A stretch of 64,000 nt of DNA from a bacterium (GTDB lineage: Bacteria; Zhuqueibacterota; QNDG01; JAGLOF01). Within the stretch, counting starts at the first letter, position 1. The number at the start of each line of letters is the position of its first letter. The notes beneath the pieces were generated by a model, which was not told the origin of the DNA, ran no database searches, and saw only the letters and a program-made list of their open reading frames with translations. The position numbers were made by a program, and so were the translations under genes. Of the stretch, positions 30,556 through 40,436 are shown in pieces. The stretch spans positions 1 through 64,000 of the forward strand of contig JAFGRY010000042.1 of assembly GCA_016934955.1 (NCBI GenBank), written 5' to 3'.

Positions 30556-32304
30556 TCACCTCACCAGCGAGCACGTTTGCGTGAGAATGGTGTCGCCGTG
30601 GCGAAGCCTGCAGATATATATACCGCTTCCGAGAGGGCGGTGCTGTTCATCCCGCCCGTCCCAGTTGAGCGAGAGGGTACCGGGCGTGGCGTCTCCCGAA
30701 TAGAGCTGTCTCACCGCTTCGCCCCGCAGGTTGTACATGGTTACGGAGAGGAATCCGCGGCGGGGAATACTGCATCGGAAGACCGTTTCGCTGTTGAAAG
30801 GATTGGGATAATTCCGCGAGAGGAGATATCGTGCCGGCAGCGCGGCCCCCTCCTCTGCTGCCTGCATGCTTCGGGACTGGAGGGTGAACCGGCGAACGGC
30901 CGGGTGCGCCACCAGGGCGCCCATGATTGCGCCGTCGGCGCCATCCAGACCCGATTCGAGGAAATAGGCGGTAAATCCAAGCTCAAGATTGGCGCTGTTC
31001 TGGGCGAGCTGACGCAGCAGCACACCCTGGTCGCCGTAGGAAAGGGTGTCGCCGGTATCACCGCCGCGCACCCTCGTGCCATCGGCCTGATCACCGCTTT
31101 CGCTGTCATGATAGTAAAGCTGCACATCCTGCCAGGAGGTGTCGGTAAACGATACCCAGGTGAATACGGATCCCTGGACGCCGCTGGTCAGGGACCACTC
31201 GGCCACGGGCATATCCATATAGGTGTCCACCGGATCGGGCCCGCCGTCAATGAGGGTTCCCTGATTGCGGGGATTATAGAAACGCATGCCGGAGGCCGCT
31301 GCATTGAAATCCCAGGACTGGCGCAGCAGGTCGAGCTCTATGTATATGTCGTCATCTGTCTGATACATCGCCTTGAGCTCGTCGGGATCGAGACTGGCGC
31401 CGCCGCTGACCGTGCTTGACCAGGGATAGAAGACCGACTGGACGTAAAATGCGAGGTCGTCCAGCCTGGTGGTTCCGAACCGTATTGTCTGGCGGACTTC
31501 CCTGATCATCCGGACCACCGGGTCGTCGCTTGTCCTGTGATAAAAGCGGTCACCATCCGCGGCTGTATACAGATAGAGGTTGTCGCGCTCATTGGCGGAA
31601 GGGATGAAACTCCTGCCCATGATGATGGGGAATCCGGCCCCGAGATCGATAAGGCCGCTGAAACGCAATTTCTGGGTATCGAAGATGTCGACGCCGGTAC
31701 CCCAGGGCGGGTTGACGGCGATATCCCGCAGCACGCCGCTCACCGGATCGAAAGCGAGGACATACCGGTCGGTAGCGATACGCTGCTGCTGCATATCGTA
31801 GCTGAACACATAGGGACGGGGAACCTCGCAGGATCCGGCGGGGCAGCGGTAAAGGTAGGCATAGCGTCTGTCGGTATCGTCGTCAGGGCTGACAAGGGCG
31901 ATCTCGATCCTGGGGTGGCGGCTGCAGAGGGAATCGGCGGGCCAGTGGTTTCCGGCCTCATCACCGCAGTCGCCGATCATGAACGCCAGTTCATCATTGG
32001 AATCGAGCAGCCCGTCATCAGGAGCGAAATAGGTATAGCGAAGCACCGTATCGGGCAGACGGAACGGATCGGGGACGCGGGCCACCTCATCGATCTGAAA
32101 CGGCATTACCCGCCACGCATCAGGGCCGGCGTCATAGGCAAAAAGAAACAGTTCCTCCAGGGGCGCCCCGTTCAGGGCGGGGATCTCGATTCCCCGGATC
32201 ACGACGGGCTCGCAGATCCTCTCTTCCATCGTCGCCTGGGCCCGGCTGCTCACGGGCAGCAGCAGTGACAGGACGATGAGAACACGTGATGGCAGGTTCT
32301 TCAT
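30556..32304 (-). CDS. Secreted protein with T9SS type A-like C-terminal sorting domain
   Basis: Start taken at MKNLPSRVLIVLSLLLPVSSRAQA. C-terminus ARYLLSRNYPNPFNSETVFRCSIPRRGFLSVTMYNLRGEAVRQLYSGDATPGTLSLNWDGRDEQHRPLGSGIYICRLRHGD. Confidence 0.8.
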   Translation of the reverse strand: MKNLPSRVLIVLSLLLPVSSRAQATMEERICEPVVIRGIEIPALNGAPLEELFLFAYDAGPDAWRVMPFQIDEVARVPDPFRLPDTVLRYTYFAPDDGLLDSNDELAFMIGDCGDEAGNHWPADSLCSRHPRIEIALVSPDDDTDRRYAYLYRCPAGSCEVPRPYVFSYDMQQQRIATDRYVLAFDPVSGVLRDIAVNPPWGTGVDIFDTQKLRFSGLIDLGAGFPIIMGRSFIPSANERDNLYLYTAADGDRFYHRTSDDPVVRMIREVRQTIRFGTTRLDDLAFYVQSVFYPWSSTVSGGASLDPDELKAMYQTDDDIYIELDLLRQSWDFNAAASGMRFYNPRNQGTLIDGGPDPVDTYMDMPVAEWSLTSGVQGSVFTWVSFTDTSWQDVQLYYHDSESGDQADGTRVRGGDTGDTLSYGDQGVLLRQLAQNSANLELGFTAYFLESGLDGADGAIMGALVAHPAVRRFTLQSRSMQAAEEGAALPARYLLSRNYPNPFNSETVFRCSIPRRGFLSVTMYNLRGEAVRQLYSGDATPGTLSLNWDGRDEQHRPLGSGIYICRLRHGDTILTQTCSLVR

Positions 32305-32394
32305 ATGTATGTCCACACTTTTGACACCGCGTAACCCGCGCTGCTGCGCCGGATCGCGAAGCACCGGCCGCAGGGCGCAGGGAGGTAAATGAAA

Positions 32395-32429
32395 CCGGCC
32401 GGCACTGCAGCAGCTGCGGCGCCGGCCGG
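32395..32429 (-). terminator. GC-rich hairpin downstream of argF (possible terminator, no T-tract)
   Basis: Inverted repeat CCGGCCGGC (32395-32403) / GCCGGCCGG (32421-32429). Confidence 0.4.
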
Positions 32430-32448
32430 GTAAGATGGTACCGAATTA

Positions 32449-33447
32449 TCAGGCCAGCGTCGCAACCATAACCGCTTTGATGGTGTGCATCCTGTTCTCC
32501 GCTTCATCGAAAACAACGGACCGTTCGCTCTCGAACACCTCCTCGGTCACTTCCATCTCGGGAAGCCCGAATTTTTCCTGGATCTGCTTTCCCACGGTGG
32601 TGTCGGTGTTGTGAAAGGAGGGCAGGCAGTGCATGAAGACCGTGTCGGGCTTGCCGGTCCTGTCCATCATCGCCCGGTTCACCTGATAGGGCTTCAGCAG
32701 CTCGATCCGCTTTTCCCAGACATCGTCGGGTTCGCCCATGGATACCCAGACATCGGTGTAGATCACATCGGCGCCTTTCACTCCCCTGTCCACATCGTCG
32801 GTGATAGTGATTGTTGCGCCGGTCTCTTTGGCGATCTCTTTGCACTGTTTCACCAGAGCATCTGCAGGCTGAACGCTTTTCGGGGCCACGATGCGGAAAT
32901 CCATCCCCATCTTGGCGCCGCCGATCATAAGCGAGTTGGCCATATTGTTCCGGCCGTCGCCAGTGTAGACAAACGTGATTTCGTTGAGGGGACGTTTGAA
33001 TACCTCCATCACGGTCATGAAATCGGCCAGGATCTGGGTCGGGTGGTATTCATTCGTAAGCCCGTTCCAGACCGGCACGCCGGCATAGGCCGCCAGCTCT
33101 TCCACCACACTCTGCCCGAAACCGCGATACTCGATGCCGTCATACATGCGGCCCAGCACCCGGGCCGTGTCTTTCATCGTCTCTTTATATCCGATCTGAC
33201 TGCCGCTGGGACCGAGATAGGTCACATGAGCGCCCTGGTCCAGGGCCGCAACCTCAAAGGCGCAGCGGGTGCGGGTGGATGCTTTTTCAAAAATGAGGGC
33301 GATGTTCTTCCCTGTGAGCAGCTGCCGCTCGGTGCCGCTGTATTTGGCCTTTTTCAGGTCGATGGACAGGTCGAGCAGAAACTGAATTTCTTTGGGGGTG
33401 AAATCCAGAAGCGTAAGAAAGTGCCGGTTTTGAAGATTGAATGCCAT
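32449..33447 (-). CDS. argF: Ornithine carbamoyltransferase
   Basis: [43 protein letters not shown]. Confidence 0.93.
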   Translation of the reverse strand: MAFNLQNRHFLTLLDFTPKEIQFLLDLSIDLKKAKYSGTERQLLTGKNIALIFEKASTRTRCAFEVAALDQGAHVTYLGPSGSQIGYKETMKDTARVLGRMYDGIEYRGFGQSVVEELAAYAGVPVWNGLTNEYHPTQILADFMTVMEVFKRPLNEITFVYTGDGRNNMANSLMIGGAKMGMDFRIVAPKSVQPADALVKQCKEIAKETGATITITDDVDRGVKGADVIYTDVWVSMGEPDDVWEKRIELLKPYQVNRAMMDRTGKPDTVFMHCLPSFHNTDTTVGKQIQEKFGLPEMEVTEEVFESERSVVFDEAENRMHTIKAVMVATLA

Positions 33448-33676
33448 CTGTGTCTCCGTAGGTTTTGTTCACGATTCTCACTGCAATATAGGGAAAATTT
33501 CAGGAAAACAAAATGGATTATTGGAGTTCATTCAGGAAAATCACAAAATCGACGAGGCGGCGCCGTTTCAGACAAACAGGTGCAGGCACCAACAGCCCGG
33601 GACTGTCTGCGGCACCGGCATCGGCACCGGACCGGATGTCACGCAGCATGCAAAACGGTCATTCCCTGTGTGCCGA

Positions 33677-33955
33677 TCACCAGTAGTGATACACAAGTTC
33701 ACGGCTAGTGCTTCGGTACACGCTGGCGACCTGATCCATCACTTCCTTTGACAACGGCGGCAGATCGGCAGCCTGCTCGAAAAACAGTTCCGAGGGGCGG
33801 TGACGGAACGTGTTGAAAATGATCTGGATGGATTGGACACGTGGATCCTCTGTGGCTTTGAGCGCTTTCTCTACCCGTTCCACACTGACGCCGTATTAGC
33901 GGACTGTTTTGCTGCCGACGAGGTGATCAAGCGACCTTTTTCAATAAAACAATAG
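33677..33955 (-). pseudogene. Aldo/keto reductase remnant (in-frame stop plus internal deletion)
   Basis: Continuous frame IEKGRLITLVGSKTVR*YGVSVERVEKALKATEDPRVQSIQIIFNTFRHRPSELFFEQA joined to a typical AKR C-terminus, LPPLSKEVMDQVASVYRSTSRELVYHYW. TAA at 33896-33898; the middle of the fold is missing. Confidence 0.65.
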
Positions 33956-33982
33956 CAGCCTGTATATTCGGCAATTCACGAT

Positions 33983-34495
33983 TTATATATATGTCCTCTC
34001 AAGTCTTGCATATTCTTTGGGTGTCCAGGTAGTGTCGTGTCCTGTCACACGGGCTTTTTGGCTTGCCAGCTGTTTTGTCAGCTCCCGATCATGGGATCTG
34101 AAGATCTCAATAGGTGTGTATACCAGGAGGACACCGGCACCGCAAAGAGCAACAGCGCTGATCATTCTCACAAACCCCATGAATTCCGCATCTTGCGGTA
34201 AAGAAAATCCGACTATACCAATTACCGCTGAAATTGGAAAAAACTTGAGAAAGGTGATGCATGCTTCCTTCCGGCATTCTTTCCTGAATGTACGGGTGCA
34301 CTTCTCACATATGTGAATATCGAAGGAGATGAGATCCCTGTAGCGGGATACAGTGGTTTCATTATGTAAAAGGGTAGTATGTTTGGATGTAGAGATGTGC
34401 TTTCCTGCGTACCATGTAAGGGTTTTCACACCCTTCACTTCTGCAGCGCATTTGTCACAAGTCATCATACTTTTATAAATCTTAGTATCCCCCAT
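33983..34495 (-). CDS. Hypothetical membrane protein with two CxxC motifs (zinc-ribbon-like)
   Basis: Start taken at MGDTKIYKSMMTCDKCAAEVKG; HICEKCTRTFRKEC; hydrophobic segments ITFLKFFPISAVIGIVGF and MISAVALCGAGVLLVYTPI. Confidence 0.55.
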   Translation of the reverse strand: MGDTKIYKSMMTCDKCAAEVKGVKTLTWYAGKHISTSKHTTLLHNETTVSRYRDLISFDIHICEKCTRTFRKECRKEACITFLKFFPISAVIGIVGFSLPQDAEFMGFVRMISAVALCGAGVLLVYTPIEIFRSHDRELTKQLASQKARVTGHDTTWTPKEYARLERTYI

Positions 34496-34539
34496 AATAG
34501 GCTCCTCCCTGCGGGAAAGACAGAAACGGGATCTTATAT

Positions 34540-34800
34540 TTAAACGGAGATCAGTTTTCGCCAGACAGCCACCCATTTTTGATTTTCAAATGTTAAAACA
34601 AACAGATCTTTTCCCGACTCATTATACGGTTTTCCATTCATCTCCCAGGTCAGAGTATAGGCATATGCGGTCGTCGCCGTACAGGTCGGCCGTGTCGAAA
34701 AAATTGACGATCTGTTCCATGCCTCTTTTTGCGCAGTCAGAGATTCGTTGTTATCTGCGTATACACGAGTGCCGCCGATGACCCAGACGGTGAAACTCAC
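34540..34800 (-). CDS. Short SnoaL/DUF4440-like C-terminal fragment (possibly degraded)
   Basis: AYAYTLTWEMNGKPYNESGKDLFVLTFENQKWVAVWRKLISV resembles the C-terminal half of SnoaL-like proteins. GTG start only; stop 14 codons upstream. Confidence 0.3.
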   Translation of the reverse strand: MSFTVWVIGGTRVYADNNESLTAQKEAWNRSSIFSTRPTCTATTAYAYTLTWEMNGKPYNESGKDLFVLTFENQKWVAVWRKLISV

Positions 34801-34961
34801 TCCGGAAATCCTCCAACCTGGACGGCCCAGGCAACGATACTACATTACTCTTCTTATGTGCTGTAAAACAGATACCTATCATACGCACCAATGGCCGCCA
34901 TATGACTGTGCACGCAATGGTGCGGCATCAGGGTGAACAGAATATATGGAGAGTGTTATTT

Positions 34962-35690
34962 TTACCAGATTCCCGGGATAAGACGGTAACGCACCCGTGA
35001 CGCATATTCGCGGTAGCCCGGAAGCTCGTCCTGAAGGGTACGGTCTTCCAGCGCCGTGCGGATACCGTTGAGTATGATTACCACGATGCACGGGATCGCG
35101 ACCCAGCGGGAACTGAAGAAGAACGGCGCAGCCATCCAGGCGGCGATTCCGCCCGCGTATCCCGGATGACGCACGACCCGGTACGGACCGGTGTCGATCA
35201 CGGCGTGGCCGCGATCGGTCTGAATCCGGACATGGGAGGAAAAGAACGGGTTGACCGTCATCGCCCAGGTACCGAGCATGCTGCCCGTAAAAATCAGGCA
35301 AAGCGCAATGATTTGGATGTAGTCGGGAAGATCTGGTGTCCACCCGAAACGCTCATCCAGCCCCGCGACGATCCAGGAAATAAACGGGCCGTAGATCGCT
35401 GTCACCGGCAGGAGCACCCTGTCCCAGGCTTTCACCCCCTCTCTCCGGCCGGCTTCGGCCCGCTCTTTCGCCATGTCGGGATATTTCAGGATGATGAGCG
35501 CCCGGCTGGACACGAGGACGGCCAGGGTCATGCCCGTATAGGCCCAGCCTTCCCACCAGCGAAGACGCCCCGCCGCAATGAAGAGCACCGCCAGCATGAC
35601 AAGTGTCGTTGCCAGAAAGCGGATGACCAGTGACCAGGGAATGAGGCCGGTCCCGTTCTCTTTGTCTTTTTGCTTCGATTGTGCATGCAT
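34962..35690 (-). CDS. Isoprenylcysteine carboxyl methyltransferase (ICMT/PEMT)-family membrane protein
   Basis: Multiple TM segments; C-terminal VIDTGPYRVVRHPGYAGGIAAWMAAPFFFSS and LQDELPGYREYASRVRYRLIPGIW. Confidence 0.85.
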   Translation of the reverse strand: MHAQSKQKDKENGTGLIPWSLVIRFLATTLVMLAVLFIAAGRLRWWEGWAYTGMTLAVLVSSRALIILKYPDMAKERAEAGRREGVKAWDRVLLPVTAIYGPFISWIVAGLDERFGWTPDLPDYIQIIALCLIFTGSMLGTWAMTVNPFFSSHVRIQTDRGHAVIDTGPYRVVRHPGYAGGIAAWMAAPFFFSSRWVAIPCIVVIILNGIRTALEDRTLQDELPGYREYASRVRYRLIPGIW

Positions 35691-35802
35691 CGTGTGCCTC
35701 GCAAACAGTCGTTGAGATCTACCTCGATGCTTCCCGGGCTTCCAGAAAAAATCACAGTGATGTCTGCACAGTCCGGTAAAATGACGTCTCCTCTATCACC
35801 TG

Positions 35803-36135
35803 TTACAAAACGACAACTGAATTATCCACACCGTGTGTACCTGAGGGAATATATTTGTCAGCTTCCCAGTCATTTTCCCATTTCTCATGATCAATCAGGT
35901 AGCGGTACTGATACTCTCTCCCGGTTTCCAGTTCCATAACCAGACTGAAAGACCCATCAGCCAGCTTTTTCATAGGATTCTCGTCGGGACGCCAGTCATT
36001 AAACTCTCCCGCTAACTGTACGGATTCAGCATTCCCAACTGCCTTTTTCGACATCCTGAAAGTCACTTTGCAGACCGGTCGATTTTTTAAGTAACGTTTT
36101 GTTAACGCCATGGTATCCCCCTGATAGAATTGCAA
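35803..36135 (-). CDS. CBM48/isoamylase early-set glycogen-binding domain protein
   Basis: VTFRMSKKAVGNAESVQLAGEFNDWRPDENPMKKLADGSFSLVMELETGREYQYRYLID. Confidence 0.85.
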   Translation of the reverse strand: MQFYQGDTMALTKRYLKNRPVCKVTFRMSKKAVGNAESVQLAGEFNDWRPDENPMKKLADGSFSLVMELETGREYQYRYLIDHEKWENDWEADKYIPSGTHGVDNSVVVL

Positions 36136-36412
36136 TTGATGCGGACAGCACTTCAGACCGTAATGAACAACGGTATCACAATCAGCGGAAAACTGCTGGA
36201 AAATCAGCTTTCACCGCTATCATGTCTGTGCCGGTAATATCAGAAAGTTTTATTATAAACTCACGATATGCCGGTTAGAATGTAATGAGATTTTTCAGAA
36301 AAAGCCACACATATCATAATACTTGAATCGAAATCCTGCAATTGATACCTTCCCCTGCGGCCGGATGATTGGATTGTGCACTATGGTCACTCTACCTGAA
36401 CGGGAGAATCCA

Positions 36413-38194
36413 CTATCCCGTAACTTTGACCTTAATGCCGGTTCTTTCGAAAATATCCTCGTACAGTTCAATATATTTCCGGGCCGTATCACGAATATTG
36501 AATTTTTGAGTGCTCTCCCTGATAATCCGCTCCAGCACCCTGCACTTGAACGGTTTGTCATGCCGCCAGAACCGCATTGCCTCGCTTATACCGTAGAGCA
36601 AACCATCTGAATTATACTCTTCAAACACAAAGCCGCTCCCTATGAGGCCATTATGTGAGAGATGATGAACCGTATCGGCCAGACCGCCGGTCTTGCGCAC
36701 TACCGGCGGCGTGCCGTATATCTGACCCACCACCTGGGGTGTCCCGCAGGGTTCATACAGCGAGGGCATCAGCACAAAATCACCTCCGGCCAGGCCCATC
36801 TGACTCAGTTTCCTCTCAAATGAACTGTAACGGACACGGTCAGGGAACTGTTCCTGCAGTTGCTTTGCCCGGGACACCAGCTCGGTATCCCCATTGGCAA
36901 CAATCGCAATCTGAATTCGCTCCCATGTGCAATCGGACATCAAAGCCGGGATAATCGCCAGGAGCAGTTCGAACCCTTTCTGCGGCCGGGCGATGCGTGA
37001 AGGCCAGAAAAAGACAGGTGCATCCGGATCGATACGCAGCCCCATCTGTTTCTGAAGCAATTCTTTGTTCCTGGCCTTCCCTTCCCCGAGGCAGAGCACG
37101 TCCTTGGCTTGATCCGGCTCATACCAGTAGTTGTATGCGATCAGGGGATCTACTCTGGGATCCGCTTGGCTGGTTGGTGCATTGCGTATTCCCGAGGCTC
37201 TTCCCTTTTCATATCGCTCGATCACGATCGAACGCATGTATTCAGACATCAGGTTGTACTCTTTGAAATAGCCTTCAACGATCTCCTTGAGAAAAGTCTT
37301 GCTGACTGTGTTGATATGGTCTGCGGCATAAAGGCCGGATGTCATAAAATCAACCCAGGGATCCTTGTTCATCAGCTGATCGAAGGTTCCGAAGCTTTTC
37401 GCCTTTTTATCATCAATGATCAGGTGCCGCCAGAACGGGCTGATATCAATACTTTTTTCCCTCAGTTTACTGACCTGATCATGCATGGTGAAGACATTGT
37501 GAAAAGTCATCAGGCTCTGCATGCGCAGACTGCGGGCGGCGGGTGGAATCAATCCGGTCATCCAGTCGTTGCAATGCACCAACACATGTTTGTAGCGGTT
37601 TTTCAGCCGCGGGAGCAGCCGAGAGATTACGCCCCGCATGAATGCGATTGCCCTTTTCAAATTAATATCATCAATTCCCACAGACTTGTCATCATACACC
37701 CGTCGGGCGAACTTGAATATATCATCGGTGATCATATGAATACGGCCGGTGGCCGTAATCGTCGTTCGCAGCAAGTTATAGTCGCGCTCGGTGATCTGCT
37801 TCAGGTCCTGGAAGAGCGATTTGTACTCCGGCAGAGTCACATGTACATTGACACCCTGTTCGTTCAGCTCAGTGATCAGAGCAGCGGAGATATCAGACAG
37901 TCCTCCTCCGTCGCCGGTAGTGATATAGTTGGCCAGAGAGCCCATATTTGCCGGCAGATGAACAATTTCCGGAGTAGCGACCAGGATGAGCGGGAGGCTG
38001 CGGTTGTAGAGTACGTAGGGCGGCTGAGCAGCGTCAATGATTTCACTGAGACCCGATCGTACTTGAGAACGTGTCTCCTGCCAGAGCTCGATCTGCGATA
38101 GAGAAGGTGTTTGAGAAACGAATTTCTTTTCAAATGTATCGAGTATCTTATTAACCCGTTTTTCAATCTTCCGCATTCGTTTTTCACTGTTCAT
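36413..38194 (-). CDS. GT5-like glycogen/starch synthase (variant N-terminal motif)
   Basis: N-terminal NMGSLANYITTGDGGGLSDISAALITELNEQGVNVHVTLPEY; C-terminal LMPSLYEPCGTPQVVGQIYGTPPVVRKTGGLADTVHH. Confidence 0.8.
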   Translation of the reverse strand: MNSEKRMRKIEKRVNKILDTFEKKFVSQTPSLSQIELWQETRSQVRSGLSEIIDAAQPPYVLYNRSLPLILVATPEIVHLPANMGSLANYITTGDGGGLSDISAALITELNEQGVNVHVTLPEYKSLFQDLKQITERDYNLLRTTITATGRIHMITDDIFKFARRVYDDKSVGIDDINLKRAIAFMRGVISRLLPRLKNRYKHVLVHCNDWMTGLIPPAARSLRMQSLMTFHNVFTMHDQVSKLREKSIDISPFWRHLIIDDKKAKSFGTFDQLMNKDPWVDFMTSGLYAADHINTVSKTFLKEIVEGYFKEYNLMSEYMRSIVIERYEKGRASGIRNAPTSQADPRVDPLIAYNYWYEPDQAKDVLCLGEGKARNKELLQKQMGLRIDPDAPVFFWPSRIARPQKGFELLLAIIPALMSDCTWERIQIAIVANGDTELVSRAKQLQEQFPDRVRYSSFERKLSQMGLAGGDFVLMPSLYEPCGTPQVVGQIYGTPPVVRKTGGLADTVHHLSHNGLIGSGFVFEEYNSDGLLYGISEAMRFWRHDKPFKCRVLERIIRESTQKFNIRDTARKYIELYEDIFERTGIKVKVTG

Positions 38195-38308
38195 CTTTTC
38201 ACTCCTCCATGGCTCCCGGAAAAAATCATTCCCCCGAATACCGGGATCGGGGAATCCGTACCGAATCCAGATTTTCCCGGCTCAAAAGAGTCGGCGGGAC
38301 AAGACCTC

Positions 38309-40435
38309 TTACCGGGCAATCAGAACGACGACGCTTCTCCCTCCCGCCTTGTAGAACTCCTGTTGTTTCAGCCGGGTGCCATGATCAGCCTCGAGAAAAT
38401 CCTTTCCAGGCGGCTCGGCCGTATCTACTATGCGATGCCAGTGCAAAGAATGGTGCTGCGGAAGCTTCATAACCATGGCCCGGCGGTAACTGTTAAAGAT
38501 AAAAAATAAAAAATACTGCCGCTTGTCACTGGCCGTTTCACTGCCGTCCAGCTGGAAAGCGATAGTCCGTTTTTTGTAATCATCCCAGGAAGGCGGCTGC
38601 AGGTTCCGCCCGAACCACTGGATGTCGGGAACATTGTTCCCGTTGAAATCAAATCCTGCTACGTAGGTTTTACTGAATCTTGTCAGAAACCTCTTTCGGA
38701 ACGCAATCGCTTTCCGGAAAAATTCATGGATATCCCCGTGTCGGGTGAGCCTGTCCCAGTCAAACCAGCTCAGGTCATTATCCTGGCAGTAGGCATTATT
38801 ATTACCATGCTGGGTACGCAGCATTTCGTCACCGCCCAGGATCATGGGGGTCCCCGCCGAAAAGAGAAGCAGGCAGATACTGTTTTTAATCAATCGCATT
38901 CTCATGAAAAGGACGCGCCGCAGGCTTGTCCGTCCTTCTCTGCCACAGTTCCAGGAGTAATTATCATTGGTGCCGTCCCGGTTCTCTTCCAGATTGTCTT
39001 CATTGTGCTTCCAGTTATAGCTGAACAGATCGTAGAGGGTGAAGCCGTCATGACAGGTAATAAAATTCACACTATGACACGGCTGCCGACCCGAACGTCT
39101 GAACAGGTCTTCCGAGCCGGTCACTCTCCCGCCAAGATCCCGAACCTGATTATAATCACCTCGGATGAAGCGGCGCGCCGTATCCCGAAATCTTCCGTTC
39201 CATTCCATCCAGGGGGCGGGAAACTGCCCCAGGCCGTATGTCATCAGGTCCCAGGGCTCGGCGATCAATTTGATCCGGCTCAGCATCGGATCACTGGAGA
39301 CGGCACGGAAAAACGATGCGGTGACATCAAGGCGGCCGTTCTGTTTGCCCAGTACGGTAGCCAGATCGAACCGGAATCCATCCACATGCATCTCTCTCAC
39401 CCAGTACCGGAGCGAATCGATAATGAGCCGCAGTACCTGAGGATGTCCTATATTGATCGTATTGCCTGTCCCGGTTTCATTTACATACCCCCGGGCCGGA
39501 CCGCCGTGGGCCGCAGCCAGCTGGTAATATGCCGGATTGTCTATCCCCCTGAAACAGAGGCTCGGCCCCATCTCGCTGCCTTCGCCTGTATGATTATATA
39601 CTACATCAAGAATGATCTCAATGCCCTCTTTATGCAGAGCCTTCACCAGTTCCTTGAATTCATCCACCTGACAGCCGTAGGAGCTGCCCGTGCCGAATCG
39701 CCAGCCCGGCGCGAAAAAACCGATGGTGTTATACCCCCAGTAATCGGTTAATCCCCTGCCGGCAAGGAACCCGGGATTGTAGGACTCCTGTACCGGCAGC
39801 AGCTCCACAGCATTGATCCCGAGTCTTTTCAGGTGGGGAATTTTTTCGATGAACCCCTTGAAAGTGCCGGGAGCATGCACCCGGGCGGATCGGTCTCTCG
39901 TAAATCCCCGTACATGCACTTCATATACAATAAGCTGTTCGCAGGGGATGCCGGGGTGCTTGTCATCCTCCCAGTCAAAGCTGTTTGCCAGGGCCACGCA
40001 TTTAGGCACCAGCCTGCCGTTATCTTCCTCACTGAACGACAGATCACCGGCGGCGTCATCTGGATTGTACCCCAGCAGCCGCGGATCGCCGTACGAAAAC
40101 GGGCCGGTCAGCGCCCTGGCATAGGGATCGATCAGCAGTTTATGGTGATTAAACCGGAGACCCTTTTCCGGGATATACGATCCCTTTACCCGGTACGCAT
40201 AAAGCTGGCCATGGCCGACACCGTGAACAACGACATGCCAGATGTCCTCGGTTTTATACGGGATACGGATACTATCGGTCGGCTCGTCTCCTGGATCATC
40301 ATAAAGCAGCAGATAGACCGCCTCTGCCGTTGAGGAAAAAATGGCGAATTGAATGCCATCCTCCCGGACCACCGCTCCCTGCGGATAGCTTTCACCCTTG
40401 GACAGTTTCTTGTTGGTTCGGTGTTCCAGTTTCAT
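38309..40435 (-). CDS. glgX: Glycogen debranching enzyme (GlgX/isoamylase type, GH13)
   Basis: Start taken at MKLEHRTNKK. YEVHVRGFTRD, DVVYNHTGEGSEMGP, DGFRFDLATVLG, LIAEPWD, NFITCHDGFTLYDLFSYNWKHN. Confidence 0.92.
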   Translation of the reverse strand: MKLEHRTNKKLSKGESYPQGAVVREDGIQFAIFSSTAEAVYLLLYDDPGDEPTDSIRIPYKTEDIWHVVVHGVGHGQLYAYRVKGSYIPEKGLRFNHHKLLIDPYARALTGPFSYGDPRLLGYNPDDAAGDLSFSEEDNGRLVPKCVALANSFDWEDDKHPGIPCEQLIVYEVHVRGFTRDRSARVHAPGTFKGFIEKIPHLKRLGINAVELLPVQESYNPGFLAGRGLTDYWGYNTIGFFAPGWRFGTGSSYGCQVDEFKELVKALHKEGIEIILDVVYNHTGEGSEMGPSLCFRGIDNPAYYQLAAAHGGPARGYVNETGTGNTINIGHPQVLRLIIDSLRYWVREMHVDGFRFDLATVLGKQNGRLDVTASFFRAVSSDPMLSRIKLIAEPWDLMTYGLGQFPAPWMEWNGRFRDTARRFIRGDYNQVRDLGGRVTGSEDLFRRSGRQPCHSVNFITCHDGFTLYDLFSYNWKHNEDNLEENRDGTNDNYSWNCGREGRTSLRRVLFMRMRLIKNSICLLLFSAGTPMILGGDEMLRTQHGNNNAYCQDNDLSWFDWDRLTRHGDIHEFFRKAIAFRKRFLTRFSKTYVAGFDFNGNNVPDIQWFGRNLQPPSWDDYKKRTIAFQLDGSETASDKRQYFLFFIFNSYRRAMVMKLPQHHSLHWHRIVDTAEPPGKDFLEADHGTRLKQQEFYKAGGRSVVVLIAR

Positions 40436-40436
40436 C

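Noticed and set aside
29644-31419. 591-aa plus-strand ORF
   Set aside because: Antisense to the TonB receptor, lipoprotein and T9SS-sorted genes; no recognisable domain.
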